DNA of 64,000 bases from assembly GCA_022072455.1 (NCBI GenBank), contig JAJVHY010000003.1, forward strand, positions 159,108 through 223,107, in the 5' to 3' direction. Made by a program: the position numbers and the translations under genes. Source of the stretch: Verrucomicrobiia bacterium. GTDB lineage: Bacteria; Verrucomicrobiota; Verrucomicrobiia; Palsa-1439. Position 1 is the stretch's first letter. Every line of letters begins with the position of its first letter. The notes beneath the pieces were generated by a model. That model did no database searches. It had not been told where the DNA came from and worked only from the letters and a program-made list of their open reading frames with translations. This document shows, piece after piece, positions 17,398 to 26,317 of this stretch.

Positions 17398-18245
17398 TGC
17401 AACTCCACTATGACGCCGAGCTGATCGAGGGGATTGTCTTTCTCGAGGTGCGGCGGAGCCCGGCGTTGCTGGCGCTGCGCTATGACCGCGCCCGCACCAA
17501 ACTTTATGACTTGCCGGGGGATGAGCGCGAGGCGGCCTTTTTCCAATTGCATCTCCACTGGTTCCGTGAGTTGGGCTTGGAGGACAAGTTGCGTGCCGTC
17601 TTGCAGCGCTTTCCTATCATCACCGCGAACACTGCGACATTGTTGGTGCGCCGGACGGTGACGAAAAAAGATGAAGGCGCGGAGTTGTTCGTGCGCCCCG
17701 ACGCGAAGAATGTCGCCATTGCCTTCCGGTGTGAGCGGCTGTTCGAGCCGGGGTTCGAGTCCTTTCTTGCGCATGAGTTGTGTCACGTCTCCGACATGCT
17801 CGATCCGTCCTTCGCGTACGAACCGGAAATTCGTCTCACCGATGCGCCGCCGGCCGAGGTGGATTTGTTGCGCGAACGCTACCGGGTTCTGTGGGACATC
17901 ACGATTGACGGCCGGCTGAATCAAAACAGGGCGGCCCGCTTCGCGGAATTTCAGAAGGTAATGCCGACGGTGCCGGAGCAGAAGTTCGCCGAGGTATGGC
18001 GCCAACGCCCGCCTCATCCGGAGTTGCTCGCGCTCGCGAAGTCGGTGCTCGTGCGCGTCGAAAAGACGCCCGGCGCGCCGTGTCCACTCTGCAAGTTTCC
18101 CACATTTGTGTGGGCGACGGAACCGCCCGTGGTGGAAATCGGCAAGGATTTTCCGCACTGGTTGCCGGCGCATGGGTGTTGCGCGCGCTGTGCTGAACTG
18201 TATTCGACTGGCCGGCTGGAGCAACCGGCGCCCCTCTATATCTGA
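17397..18245 (+). CDS. Unknown protein with HExxH-like motif and C-terminal zinc-ribbon-like cysteines
   Basis: 282 residues from GTG 17397, which shares its first G with the chaperone stop TAG. Residues in AHELCHVSDML (about 128-138) form HExxH followed by an acidic residue, the shape of a zinc metallopeptidase active site. The C-terminal part has CPLCKFPTF and CCARCAELY, a likely structural metal site. There is no signal peptide. As last gene of the NXR-like operon it may process or mature a subunit. Family not recognised; the protease role is inference from one motif. Confidence 0.65.
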   Translation: MQLHYDAELIEGIVFLEVRRSPALLALRYDRARTKLYDLPGDEREAAFFQLHLHWFRELGLEDKLRAVLQRFPIITANTATLLVRRTVTKKDEGAELFVRPDAKNVAIAFRCERLFEPGFESFLAHELCHVSDMLDPSFAYEPEIRLTDAPPAEVDLLRERYRVLWDITIDGRLNQNRAARFAEFQKVMPTVPEQKFAEVWRQRPPHPELLALAKSVLVRVEKTPGAPCPLCKFPTFVWATEPPVVEIGKDFPHWLPAHGCCARCAELYSTGRLEQPAPLYI

Positions 18246-18314
18246 TGGCCTGCGCCTCGAAGGCGCGCGCTCCGCGCTGCACCAGCCGTTGCGTGGTCCA
18301 CGCCAGCGATATTA

Positions 18315-18328
18315 TTGACGAGGGTCAA
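18315..18328. promoter_or_regulatory. FNR/DNR-type box upstream of ric
   Basis: TTGAC-GAGG-GTCAA, a perfect inverted repeat. Its centre (18321.5) lies 29.5 bases before TATTGT (18351-18356), the best -10 candidate, matching class II FNR geometry with a start near 18363 and a leader of about 37 bases to ATG 18400. The target gene repairs nitrosative damage, which fits an NO- or oxygen-responsive regulator. Confidence 0.8.
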
Positions 18329-18399
18329 TTACCAATGGTCAGGCTGCGGCTATTGTCGCGGTACGAAACCAACTACAATCACCTCAGGAGGATGGTCGC

Positions 18400-19158
18400 A
18401 TGCCAACTGCAATCACTTCATTCACCGCCGCCGACACTGTCGGTAGTCTTGTCGCGCAGTGCCCGGCGTTGTCCCGCGTATTCGAGCAAGCCGGTATTGA
18501 TTATTGCTGCGGCGGGAAAATTCCGCTCGCGGAAGCTTGCCGCAGGAAGGGGTTCGACCCCCAACAAATCCTTACCCAACTCGAAGCTGCCGGTGCCGTC
18601 ACCAGCGGCGGGGGAGTGGACCCCAGCCAGATGTCGTTGACGGAATTGGCTGACCACATTGTGGCGACGCATCACGCATACCTGAAAATGGAGTTGCCGC
18701 GTCTGGAGGCGATGACGACCAAGGTCGCCCGGGTGCATGGTGACGGTGATGTCCGGCTGCCGCAGGTGAATCAGGTGTTACTCGGGTTGCAAGCAGCGAT
18801 GACCAGCCATATGGACAAGGAGGAACAAATCCTCTTTCCGCTGATCCGCGAGTTGGAAGCGAGCGCAACCGCGCCCGAGTTTCATTGCGGCTCACTGGCC
18901 AATCCGGTTCGGGTGATGGAACTGGAGCATGACCAAGCCGGTGGGGCGTTGGTGAAGCTGCGGGAGTTGACCGATGGCTTCACCTCGCCTGATTGGGCCT
19001 GCAACACCTACCGGGCAATGCTGGATGCGTTGGCACATCTCGAACACGACCTGTACGATCACATCCACAAGGAAAACAACATTCTCTTCCCGCGTGCCAT
19101 CGCGCTCGAAACCAGCAAGCAGTCGCAAACTTGCCCCGACCACCCCGTCAGCCTATGA
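18400..19158 (+). CDS. ric: Iron-sulfur cluster repair di-iron protein (RIC/YtfE/ScdA)
   Basis: 252 residues. The N-terminal ScdA_N domain carries the CC pair in IDYCCGGK (about 37-38). The C-terminal hemerythrin-like domain supplies His/Glu di-iron ligands in HHAYLKMELPRLE, HMDKEEQILFP, ELEHDQAGG and HLEHDLYDHIHKENNILFP. The family repairs Fe-S centres damaged by NO or peroxide. CAGGAGG precedes the ATG. An FNR/DNR box upstream and the NO reductase downstream support a nitrosative-stress role. Confidence 0.93.
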   Translation: MPTAITSFTAADTVGSLVAQCPALSRVFEQAGIDYCCGGKIPLAEACRRKGFDPQQILTQLEAAGAVTSGGGVDPSQMSLTELADHIVATHHAYLKMELPRLEAMTTKVARVHGDGDVRLPQVNQVLLGLQAAMTSHMDKEEQILFPLIRELEASATAPEFHCGSLANPVRVMELEHDQAGGALVKLRELTDGFTSPDWACNTYRAMLDALAHLEHDLYDHIHKENNILFPRAIALETSKQSQTCPDHPVSL

Positions 19159-19168
19159 TTAACCAATC

Positions 19169-19513
19169 ATGAAGAAACCGCACCAGTCCTCTCCGCTCGG
19201 CCCGGTGGCGAAATCCTTCAGCCTCGCCGATTTGATCGCGTATCAACCCGCCGCAATTGTCAGTCGGGAGATTCTCAAAACGAAGGCCGGCTCCGTCACG
19301 CTTTTTGCATTCGCGCTCGGGCAAGGCTTGAGCGAACACACCGCGCCGTTTGATGCGCTGGTCCAGGTGCTCGATGGGGCAGCGGAGATCACCATTGCCG
19401 GGAAGCGGCACCGAGTGCGCGCCGGGGAGAGCATCCTGATGCCTGCCGGCAAACCGCATGCGTTGCAGGCGCGCGAGCGTTTCAAGATGATGCTCACGCT
19501 CTTGCGTGCGTAA
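19169..19513 (+). CDS. Cupin-domain protein
   Basis: 114 residues forming a single small beta-barrel cupin: GLSEHTAPFDALVQVLDG and GESILMPAGKPHALQA are the two cupin motifs. The metal-binding set is partly retained (H in SEHTAPFD, H in KPHAL). It begins 10 bases after ric and precedes the NO reductase promoter, so it is probably co-transcribed with ric. Ligand unknown. Confidence 0.8.
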   Translation: MKKPHQSSPLGPVAKSFSLADLIAYQPAAIVSREILKTKAGSVTLFAFALGQGLSEHTAPFDALVQVLDGAAEITIAGKRHRVRAGESILMPAGKPHALQARERFKMMLTLLRA

Positions 19514-19526
19514 AAGTGGGTTGCCG

Positions 19527-19540
19527 TTGACGTGCATCAA
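19527..19540. promoter_or_regulatory. FNR/DNR-type box upstream of the NO reductase
   Basis: TTGAC-GTGC-ATCAA, an inverted repeat with one mismatch from perfect symmetry. A TAnnnT hexamer (TAAGGT, 19563-19568) begins 29.5 bases from its centre, the same spacing as at the NXR-like and ric promoters. The predicted start is near 19575, giving a leader of about 33 bases to the ATG at 19608. Confidence 0.75.
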
Positions 19541-19607
19541 TCTGCCTGTGTCCTCCGGTCGTTAAGGTGCGGGCGCGCTGGCAGTGTCTGACTGAAGGAA
19601 AATACTT

Positions 19608-21845
19608 ATGAGCTATAAACGATTGTGGATTGCGTTTGGATTGGTGATTGGCGGGTCGTTCGCGGTTCTTGGGTTCTATGGGCACGAGATTTACCGGATG
19701 AAGCCGCCGATTCCCGCGCGCGTGGTGACGAGTGCCGGGACGGTGTTGTTTACCGGGCAGGATATCCGGGACGGGCAGAATGTCTGGCAATCCATGGGCG
19801 GGCAGCAGGTTGGCTCCATTTGGGGACATGGGGCTTATGTAGCGCCGGATTGGACGGCGGATTGGCTGCACCGGGAAGCGACGTGGTTGCTGAATCATTG
19901 GGCGGGACGGCCGTATGAACAGCTCGAGGTTGAAGCGCGCGCGACGTTGAAGGCGCGGCTCAAACAGGAGTTGCGCACCAACACCTATCAGCCGGCAACT
20001 GGTGATCTCGTGATTTCACCGGTCCGGGCGGAGGCGCTCGCGGCAGTCAGCGCGCATTACTCGGCCTTATTCGGGGATGATCCGGCCTTGGCGAAGTTGC
20101 GCGATGCGTACGCGATTCCGAGCAACGCAATCAAGGATCCCGACCGGCAACGGAAGATGAATGCGTTTTTTTGGTAGGCGACCTGGGCGTGCGGCACGGA
20201 GCGTCCGGGGGAGGCGATCACGTACACGCAGAACTGGCCGCCGGAAGAACTGATTGATAACCGGCCATCAGGGAAAATCGTGGTGTGGTCGGTGATCAGT
20301 TTTGTGTTGTTATTGGCCGGTGTGGGGGCGTTGGCGTGGTATTCGGCAGTCGAGAAACACCATGACAACGGGACGGAAGATGCCATCCCTGAACAGGACC
20401 CGTTGCGGGCGTTTGCGCCGACGCCTTCCATGCGGGCGACGTTGAAGTATTTCTGGGTGGTGACGGCGTTGATTGTGGTGCAGGTCGCCTTGGGGGCGAT
20501 CACGGCACACTACGGCGTGGAAGGCGGTGGGTTTTACGGCATTCCGCTGGCGCAGTGGTTGCCGTATGCCGTCACGCGGACGTGGCATACGCAGCTGGGG
20601 ATTTTCTGGATTGCGACCGCGTGGTTGGCGACCGGCTTGTTTGTGGCCCCAGCGGTATCGGGACACGAGCCGAAATTTCAGCGGGCGGGGGTCAACTTCC
20701 TGTTTGTGTGTCTGTTGATCATTGTGGCGGGTTCGATGTTCGGGCAGTGGCTCGGCGTGCAACAGAAGCTTGGGTTTGAGGTGAACTTCTGGTTTGGACA
20801 TCAGGGGTATGAATACGTGGATTTGGGACGCTTCTGGCAGTTGTTTTTGTTTGTGGGCTTGTTTGTGTGGCTCTGGCTGATGGGGCGCGCTTTGTGGCCG
20901 GTCTTGAGAAAGCCAAGCGAAAGCCGGCATCTGCTGGCCTTGTTTTTCATCGCATCGCTGGCCATTGCCGGGTTTTACGGCGCGGGGTTGATGTGGGATC
21001 GGCAGACACATCTGGCCATCGCGGAATACTGGCGCTGGTGGGTGGTGCATTTGTGGGTGGAAGGTTTCTTTGAGGTGTTTGCCACGGTGGTCATCGCGTT
21101 TCTGTTCGTGCGGATGCAGCTTTTGCGGGTGCGAGCAGCGACAACGGCGGTCTTGTTTTCGACGGTGATCTTCTTGTCAGGTGGAATTATTGGGACGTTT
21201 CATCATTTGTATTTTAGTGGGACACCGACGGCGATTTTGGCGCTGGGCGCAAGTTTCAGCGCGTTGGAAGTCGTCCCGTTGGTGTTGATCGGATTTGAAG
21301 CGTACGGCAACCTGACGTTGAGTCGGGCGCGTGAATGGGTGCGTACCTACAAATGGCCGATTTACTTTTTTGTGGCGGTTGGGTTCTGGAATCTGGTGGG
21401 GGCGGGCTTGTTTGGTTTCTTCATCAATCCACCGATCGCGTTGTATTATATGCAAGGCTTGAACACGACTCCCGTCCACGGCCACACTGCGCTATTTGGG
21501 GTGTACGAGATGTTGGGTATTGGCTTGATGCTGTTTTGCCTGCGCGGACTGGCCACCCAACAAGCGTGGCGGCCTGGGGCGTTGGGTTTTGCGTTTTGGG
21601 CGATCAACATTGGCCTGGCCTTGATGGTGTTGTTGAGTCTGCTGCCGATCGGCTTGCTGCAAACCATGGCGAGCGTGGAACATGGCATGTGGTACGCCCG
21701 CTCCGCCGAATTCCTGCAAAGGGGTTTGATGGACAAGCTGCGGTGGCTGCGCGTGGTGGGGGACACCATCTTTGCGGTCGGCGTGGTGGCGTTGGGGTGG
21801 TTTGTCGTTGGACTTAAGACCGGCTGGTCGGTAAAAACTGACTGA
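19608..21845 (+). pseudogene. norZ: Quinol-dependent nitric oxide reductase, interrupted by an in-frame TAG
   Basis: Read through one amber codon at 20175-20177, the frame encodes 746 codons, the normal size of single-subunit qNor. The N-terminal periplasmic domain (GQDIRDGQNVWQSMGGQQVGSIWGHGAY) and the later heme-copper-type helices (EGGGFYGI, RTWHTQLGIFWIATAW, GTFHHLYFSGTP, HGHTALFGVYEMLGIG) are in the same frame. TAG falls where qNors usually have Trp (FFW-stop-ATWA against FFFWTAWA), so a TGG-to-TAG change explains it. GAAGGAA precedes ATG 19608. As written, translation gives only 189 residues. True nonsense mutation, readthrough or base error cannot be separated here. Confidence 0.88.
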
Positions 21846-21849
21846 ATTA

Positions 21850-22566
21850 ATGGTCGCACCCCCAACTCCAAGCAAACCACCGCTACCGCGCGAACACGGC
21901 GCGTGGGGGATTTTGTTGATCCCCTTCACGACAGCCGTTGCCGTTGCCGGTGTGTGGAACTGGCAGGTCACGCTGTTGCTGGTGAGCGTGCTATGCTTCT
22001 ATCTCGCGCGGACGAGTTTTCTCAAACACAACTATCAATGGACAGTGCAGTTGCTGGTCGGCAGCGCGGGGGCGGCCTTACCGTTGTTGTTGATTTGGGA
22101 ATTGTGGTGGTTGGCGGCATTCGGGGTGGGGGCAGCGGTGCTTGCGTTTCGCAAAACGGAACGCAGCATTCCGATGCAGTTGATCGCTGTGGCTGGCTTG
22201 ACCATGACCGCGCCGGCCGCGTGGTACACCGCGACCGGTAAATTGGATTATCAACTCTGGCTGCTCAACTTCCTGTATTTTGCCGGCGGCGTGTTTTACG
22301 TGAAAATGCACATCGTCGCCGCCATTGCCCGGCAAGTCAATATCCGCCAGCAGGGGATGCCGACACTGCTTTATTACGGGGGGTTGATCGTGGTAGCGGC
22401 GTTCTGGTTGCCGGTGGGGTACGCCTTCATCCCGGCGATTGGCCGGGCGATTGCCGGCGTGTTGCGATTGTCGCCGGTCTTGCGGATCAAACATCTCGGG
22501 TGGACTGAGGTGGCGCATTCGGTAGTCTTTGCCGGATTATTGGTGATGATCCTGCGGTCGGTTTGA
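21850..22566 (+). CDS. YwiC-like membrane protein
   Basis: 238 residues with about six to seven hydrophobic helices. The N-terminal PREHGAWGILLIPFTTA is the hallmark of the YwiC-like family, often found beside nitrate/nitrite or NO genes in other bacteria. It starts 4 bases after the NO reductase stop, so it is the second gene of that unit. Biochemical role unknown. Confidence 0.82.
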   Translation: MVAPPTPSKPPLPREHGAWGILLIPFTTAVAVAGVWNWQVTLLLVSVLCFYLARTSFLKHNYQWTVQLLVGSAGAALPLLLIWELWWLAAFGVGAAVLAFRKTERSIPMQLIAVAGLTMTAPAAWYTATGKLDYQLWLLNFLYFAGGVFYVKMHIVAAIARQVNIRQQGMPTLLYYGGLIVVAAFWLPVGYAFIPAIGRAIAGVLRLSPVLRIKHLGWTEVAHSVVFAGLLVMILRSV

Positions 22567-22618
22567 CCAGGCCTGTTTTGCTTGCGCCGTGTGCAGGATT
22601 GGCGCAGAGTCGGCAGCG

Positions 22619-22882
22619 ATGACTTACCGGCAATTCATAACGCTTGTGGCGCTTGTGGTCGGCTTGTTGGGTTTCGGCCTGGCCCCGGTGGCGTATGACG
22701 CTGAATCCCGCAGCCCGGTGGAGTGCGGCATCGTTCTCCGCAACGTCATCCGGCAAGCGCCGCAGAAAGATTTTCAACCTCCCCAAGTTGTGAGTGCCGG
22801 CTTGAGGGTTGCACAAACTCAGCCGGTGCGCCTCATCGAGCCGGTCCCGCCGTATTCGCCCCGCAGCCCACCTCTGGCCTGA
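22619..22882 (+). CDS. Possible small exported or membrane protein
   Basis: An 87-residue open frame from ATG 22619. It has a hydrophobic N-terminus (FITLVALVVGLLGFGLAPVAY, about 5-25) that looks like a signal peptide or anchor, followed by a proline-rich polar tail. No strong ribosome-binding site is visible. It occupies an otherwise empty interval (22567-22997). No family recognised, and it could be a chance frame. Confidence 0.3.
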   Translation: MTYRQFITLVALVVGLLGFGLAPVAYDAESRSPVECGIVLRNVIRQAPQKDFQPPQVVSAGLRVAQTQPVRLIEPVPPYSPRSPPLA

Positions 22883-22997
22883 GCCGGTTATAGTCCGTGG
22901 AGCCAATCGGTTGACCGGGGTTGGCTTCCCAGTCTGCTCGGTCACAACTTCAAATCAACAATTGTGGGACTTAGTGTCCCCGCCCAGGAATTAAATT
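22883..22997. other. Intergenic before hflK
   Basis: No gene, clear promoter or palindrome was seen apart from an AGGAAT ribosome-binding-like stretch 7 bases before ATG 22998. Confidence 0.4.
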
Positions 22998-24039
22998 ATG
23001 TCTCCAAGAGAATACGGCGATCCACCGCCGTTTGATGAACAGTTTTCCGAACAGCTCGAGCGCATCCGCGCTTGGGTCAAACACAGTCTGCCGCGACTGC
23101 TGCCGATCGTCATTGTCGTTGCCATTGTGTTGTGGCTATCGCTAGGGGGTTTACGTCGTTGACCCCGGCCACATTGGCGTCGTCCGCACATTTGGCAAGG
23201 AAACGGCCCGGACGAACCCCGGGCTCAACTATCGCGTCCCGTGGCCGGTGCAACAGGTCAACGTCGTCAGCGTTGAACAGATCCGCCGCATTGAGGTTGG
23301 TTTCCGTGCCGGCCAGCGCGTGTCGGAAGAAGCCTTGATGCTGACCGGCGACGAAAACATCGTCGAGGCTCAGATGATCGTGCAATATCGCGTGGCCGAT
23401 CCCTCGAAGTTTTTGTTCCGTCTGCGCGAGCCGGAGGTCGCGTTGCATGCGACCACACAAGTCGCGTTGCGCAGCACGGTCGGCAACATGACAATTGACC
23501 AGGTGATGATCGAGGAGCGCGCCAAAGTGCAGGACGACACGCGCGTCTTCGTCCAGCGGTTGATGGACCAATACGAATCCGGGATCGCCATCACGGAAGT
23601 GAAACTGCAGGCCGCCGATCCCCCGGACGCGGTCAAGGATGCGTTCCACGACGTGGTGCGCGCCCGCGAAGATCGCGAAAAGTTGATCAACCAAGCTCGC
23701 GGCTATCAAGCTGACATCGTTCCCCGTGCCCGTGGCGCCGCACAGCAAATCCTCCGCGAAGCCGAAGGTTTCCGCGAGCAGCGCGTCTTACGTGCCCAAG
23801 GTGAGAGTGCCCGGTTCCTCAGTGTTTGGGCGGAGTACGACAAAGCCAAAGCCGTCACGCGCGACCGGTTGCACTTGGAAACCATCGAAAAAATCCTGCC
23901 GGACATTGATAAAGTGATCGTCGACGGCAAGGTCGGCGACCGACTAATGCCGGTCTTGCCGATGGGCGGCCAACTGCCGCCAACTCTCGCGCCGCTGCCG
24001 GCGGTGCGCACCACTCCGGAACCCCAACGCACGAGGTAA
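22998..24039 (+). pseudogene. hflK: HflK-like SPFH/band-7 membrane protein, frameshifted
   Basis: The N-terminal part (22998-23162) encodes MSPREYGDPPPFDEQF and a membrane helix (LLPIVIVVAIVLWLSL), then stops at TGA. The SPFH domain continues in the next frame to 24039 (VDPGHIGVVRTFGK, then RRIEVGFRAGQRVSEEA). Removing one G from the GGGGG run at 23145-23149 yields WLSLGVYVVDPGHIGVV, matching the family's GFYTVDPGE stretch, so a one-base insertion is the simplest explanation. Joined length would be about 346 residues. The HflKC complex regulates the FtsH protease at the membrane; hflC follows after 5 bases. Confidence 0.85.
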
Positions 24040-24044
24040 TCATC

Positions 24045-24926
24045 ATGACCAAACAAATCTTCAGCATCGGCGGCCTGGTCGTCATTGCGATTGGCGCCGT
24101 CATCACCGCGCAGACCTTGTTCACCGTCAACGAAACTGAGCAAGTCATCATCACCCAATTCGGTGAATTCAAACGCACCGTCAGCAGTCCAGGGCTGACA
24201 TACAAACTGCCCTTCATGCAAACTGTGAACCGGTTCGACCGGCGCATCCTGGTCAGCGACGCGCCCCACGCGGAATATCTGACGCAGGATAAGAAACGCC
24301 TCGTGGCCGACCCGGTCACGCGCTGGCGGATCGCCGATCCGTTGCAGTTCTACAAAACGGTGCGCGACGAAAGCGGGGCACGGGCGCGCTTGGACGACCT
24401 CGTGTTTTCCGAATTGCGCCGGGAAGTTGCGAGCCACACGTTCGACGTGGTCATCGGCTCGAAGCGCGAGGCGATCATGGAAGCGGTCGCAAGGGTTGCG
24501 CGTGAGAAGGCGCACGAATTCGGCATCGAGATCGTGGATGTCCGCGTCAAGCGCGCGGATCTGCCGCGGGAGGTGCAAGCCAGCGTGTTCGCCCGGATGC
24601 AGGCGGAGCGTGAACGCGAAGCCAAGCGCTACCGGTCTGAAGGCGAAGAAGAAGCCGCGAAATTGCGCGCCGAAACCGACAAGGAACGCACCATTATCCT
24701 CGCCACCGCCGAACAACAGGCGCAAAAACTCCGCGGCGAAGGCGATGCCACCGCCACGCGGATTTATGCCGATGCCTACGGCAAGGATCCAGAGTTCTAC
24801 ACGTTTCTGCGGAGTTTGCAGGCGTACGAACTGTTCGTCGGCAAGCGCAGTACGTTGTTCCTCTCGGCTGAATCCGATCTATTCCGGTATCTCGGCAGCC
24901 CAATTGCCCCCGGCCGGGGGAAGTGA
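24045..24926 (+). CDS. hflC: HflC, SPFH/band-7 regulator of FtsH
   Basis: 293 residues. An N-terminal membrane helix (about 5-25) is followed by the band-7 domain (FTVNETEQVIITQFGEFKRTVSSPGLTYKLPFM). A long charged helix follows (MQAEREREAKRYRSEGEEEAAKLRAE) and then the conserved tail ending in SDLFRYL. All match HflC. It pairs with hflK immediately upstream and forms periplasm-facing cages around FtsH. A strong hairpin follows the stop. Confidence 0.92.
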   Translation: MTKQIFSIGGLVVIAIGAVITAQTLFTVNETEQVIITQFGEFKRTVSSPGLTYKLPFMQTVNRFDRRILVSDAPHAEYLTQDKKRLVADPVTRWRIADPLQFYKTVRDESGARARLDDLVFSELRREVASHTFDVVIGSKREAIMEAVARVAREKAHEFGIEIVDVRVKRADLPREVQASVFARMQAEREREAKRYRSEGEEEAAKLRAETDKERTIILATAEQQAQKLRGEGDATATRIYADAYGKDPEFYTFLRSLQAYELFVGKRSTLFLSAESDLFRYLGSPIAPGRGK

Positions 24927-24934
24927 CCACGCGG

Positions 24935-24962
24935 CGCGCACCCCCGGCAACGGGGGTGCGCG
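24935..24962 (+). terminator. Strong hairpin after hflC
   Basis: CGCGCACCCCCG (24935-24946) pairs perfectly with CGGGGGTGCGCG (24951-24962) around a GCAA tetraloop (GNRA class). The stem is 12 bp and begins 9 bases after the hflC stop. No U tract follows, so it is not a textbook intrinsic terminator; it may stop transcription with help or protect the 3' end. Confidence 0.6.
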
Positions 24963-25011
24963 AACCGCACCCCCATCTCCCGAAGCGGTTCCGGGGCTTG
25001 ACGCGCCTCCA

Positions 25012-25031
25012 TTATGAGCATATGCTCATAA
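25012..25031. promoter_or_regulatory. Perfect 20-bp palindrome (operator candidate)
   Basis: TTATGAGCAT/ATGCTCATAA is fully symmetric and lies 40 bases before ATG 25071. Its size and position suit a dimeric DNA-binding protein. A DUF134 (UPF0251) helix-turn-helix protein is encoded as the second gene of the operon and is a natural candidate for autoregulation; that link is inference. Confidence 0.65.
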
Positions 25032-25070
25032 CAATTCCGAACCACTATTGGAATCACGGGAGTCCGGCTA

Positions 25071-25871
25071 ATGCGAATTATTGATCCTCACACCCACATG
25101 TCCGCGCGCGTCACGGATGACTACGAGCGCATGGCGTTGGCCGGTATCGAGGCGGTCATTGAGCCGTCGTTCTGGCTCGGCTCACCCCGCACCAGTGCGG
25201 GCACGTTTGTTGATTACTTCGAACTCATCCTTGGCTGGGAAACGCAACGCGCCCAGCAATACGGGCTGGCGCATTTCAACTGCATCGCCATGAATCCGCG
25301 CGAGGCCAACAATATCGCTTTGGCCAAAGCGGTTCTCCCGTTGGTGGAGCAATACTGCCAGCGCGAGACCTGCGTCGGTATCGGTGAGGTTGGGTTTGAC
25401 CGGCAAACCGACGAAGAGGAATTTGTCCTGCGCGCCCAGTTGCGGCTGGCCAAAAAGTTCCACCTGCCGGCTCTCATTCATCTGCCGCATCAGTACAAGC
25501 AGCCGGGGACCACGCGCACGCTCAAGGTGGTCGCTGCGGAGGGGCTTGACCCCGACCAAACGTTGTTCGACCACAATACCGAGGAGACCATGCCGTTGTT
25601 TGCCGGTACAAAATACTGGCGCGGGTTGACGGTGTATTACGTCACCAAACTGACCGCTGAACGCGCGGCCAATATCGTCGAGCAGTACGGCGTCGAGCGA
25701 CTGCTGATCAATTCCTCGTGTGACTGGGGCCGCTCGGACCCGCTGGCTGTGCCGAAAGTGGCTCAGGAACTCGCCCGGCGCGGTTTTCCCAAAGACCAAA
25801 TTGAGCAGTTGGTCTTTTGGAACCCAATCCGGTTTTTCGGTCAGAGCGACAAATGGACATTCAAAGCATAA
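25071..25871 (+). CDS. TatD-like metal-dependent hydrolase
   Basis: 266 residues. The metal-binding HxH is H7-T-H9 in DPHTHM. Further expected ligands are E in GIGEVGFD, H in LIHLPHQ, H in LFDHNTEE and D in SSCDWGRSDP. The sequence (IEPSFWLGSPRTSAGTF...YF) resembles the TatD-type protein of the cyanobacterial/bacterial ebo clusters more than DNase TatD, though no other ebo genes are here. First gene after the 20-bp palindrome and followed by DUF134 and NifX-like genes. Confidence 0.82.
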   Translation: MRIIDPHTHMSARVTDDYERMALAGIEAVIEPSFWLGSPRTSAGTFVDYFELILGWETQRAQQYGLAHFNCIAMNPREANNIALAKAVLPLVEQYCQRETCVGIGEVGFDRQTDEEEFVLRAQLRLAKKFHLPALIHLPHQYKQPGTTRTLKVVAAEGLDPDQTLFDHNTEETMPLFAGTKYWRGLTVYYVTKLTAERAANIVEQYGVERLLINSSCDWGRSDPLAVPKVAQELARRGFPKDQIEQLVFWNPIRFFGQSDKWTFKA

Positions 25872-25908
25872 TCCACTGCCGGCCGCTGCCGCGAATGGGA
25901 GACGACTG

Positions 25909-26313
25909 ATGCCGCGTCCTTGTTGCCAACGCCGCGTCGGCTGCGCACCGGGCGTCACGTATTTCAAGCCGGCCGGTGTGCCGTTGCGTGTGTGGGATGA
26001 AGTCATTTTGACGCTGGATGAATTGGAAGCGCTCCGGCTTGCGGACCTCCAAGGCCAATATCAGGAGGTGGCTGCCAAACGCATGCGGATTTCGCGGGCG
26101 ACCTTTGCGCGCATTGTCGAAGCGGCCCGCAAGAAGGTGGCGGAGGCCCTGATCAATGGTAAAGCGCTGCGGATTGAGGGCGGCGTGGTGAGCATCCAAA
26201 CCGCGCCCGCCCGGCTCGCGACTGCGAGCGGTGGTTCACGCCGCTGCCCGTGCCCCCGGCGCGGCGGCAGCGATTCAACGCCCCAAGATTTTCACCCCAA
26301 CAACCAGGAGTAA
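25909..26313 (+). CDS. DUF134/UPF0251 DNA-binding protein
   Basis: 134 residues from ATG 25909. The family signature is present: MPRPCCQRRVGCAPGVTYFKPAG, LTLDELEALRLADLQ, and a helix-turn-helix like that of sigma-70 region 4 (VAAKRMRISRATFARIVEAARKKVAEALINGKALRIEGG). The tail is Arg/Cys-rich (RRCPCPRRGG). DUF134 genes commonly neighbour NifX/NafY-like genes, as here. Probably a transcription regulator of its own operon. Confidence 0.85.
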   Translation: MPRPCCQRRVGCAPGVTYFKPAGVPLRVWDEVILTLDELEALRLADLQGQYQEVAAKRMRISRATFARIVEAARKKVAEALINGKALRIEGGVVSIQTAPARLATASGGSRRCPCPRRGGSDSTPQDFHPNNQE

Positions 26314-26317
26314 AATA

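Noticed and set aside
22487..22945. 152-codon minus-strand frame in the gap before hflK
   Set aside because: It overlaps the YwiC-like gene end, is basic and low in hydrophobic pattern, with no motif; more likely chance.
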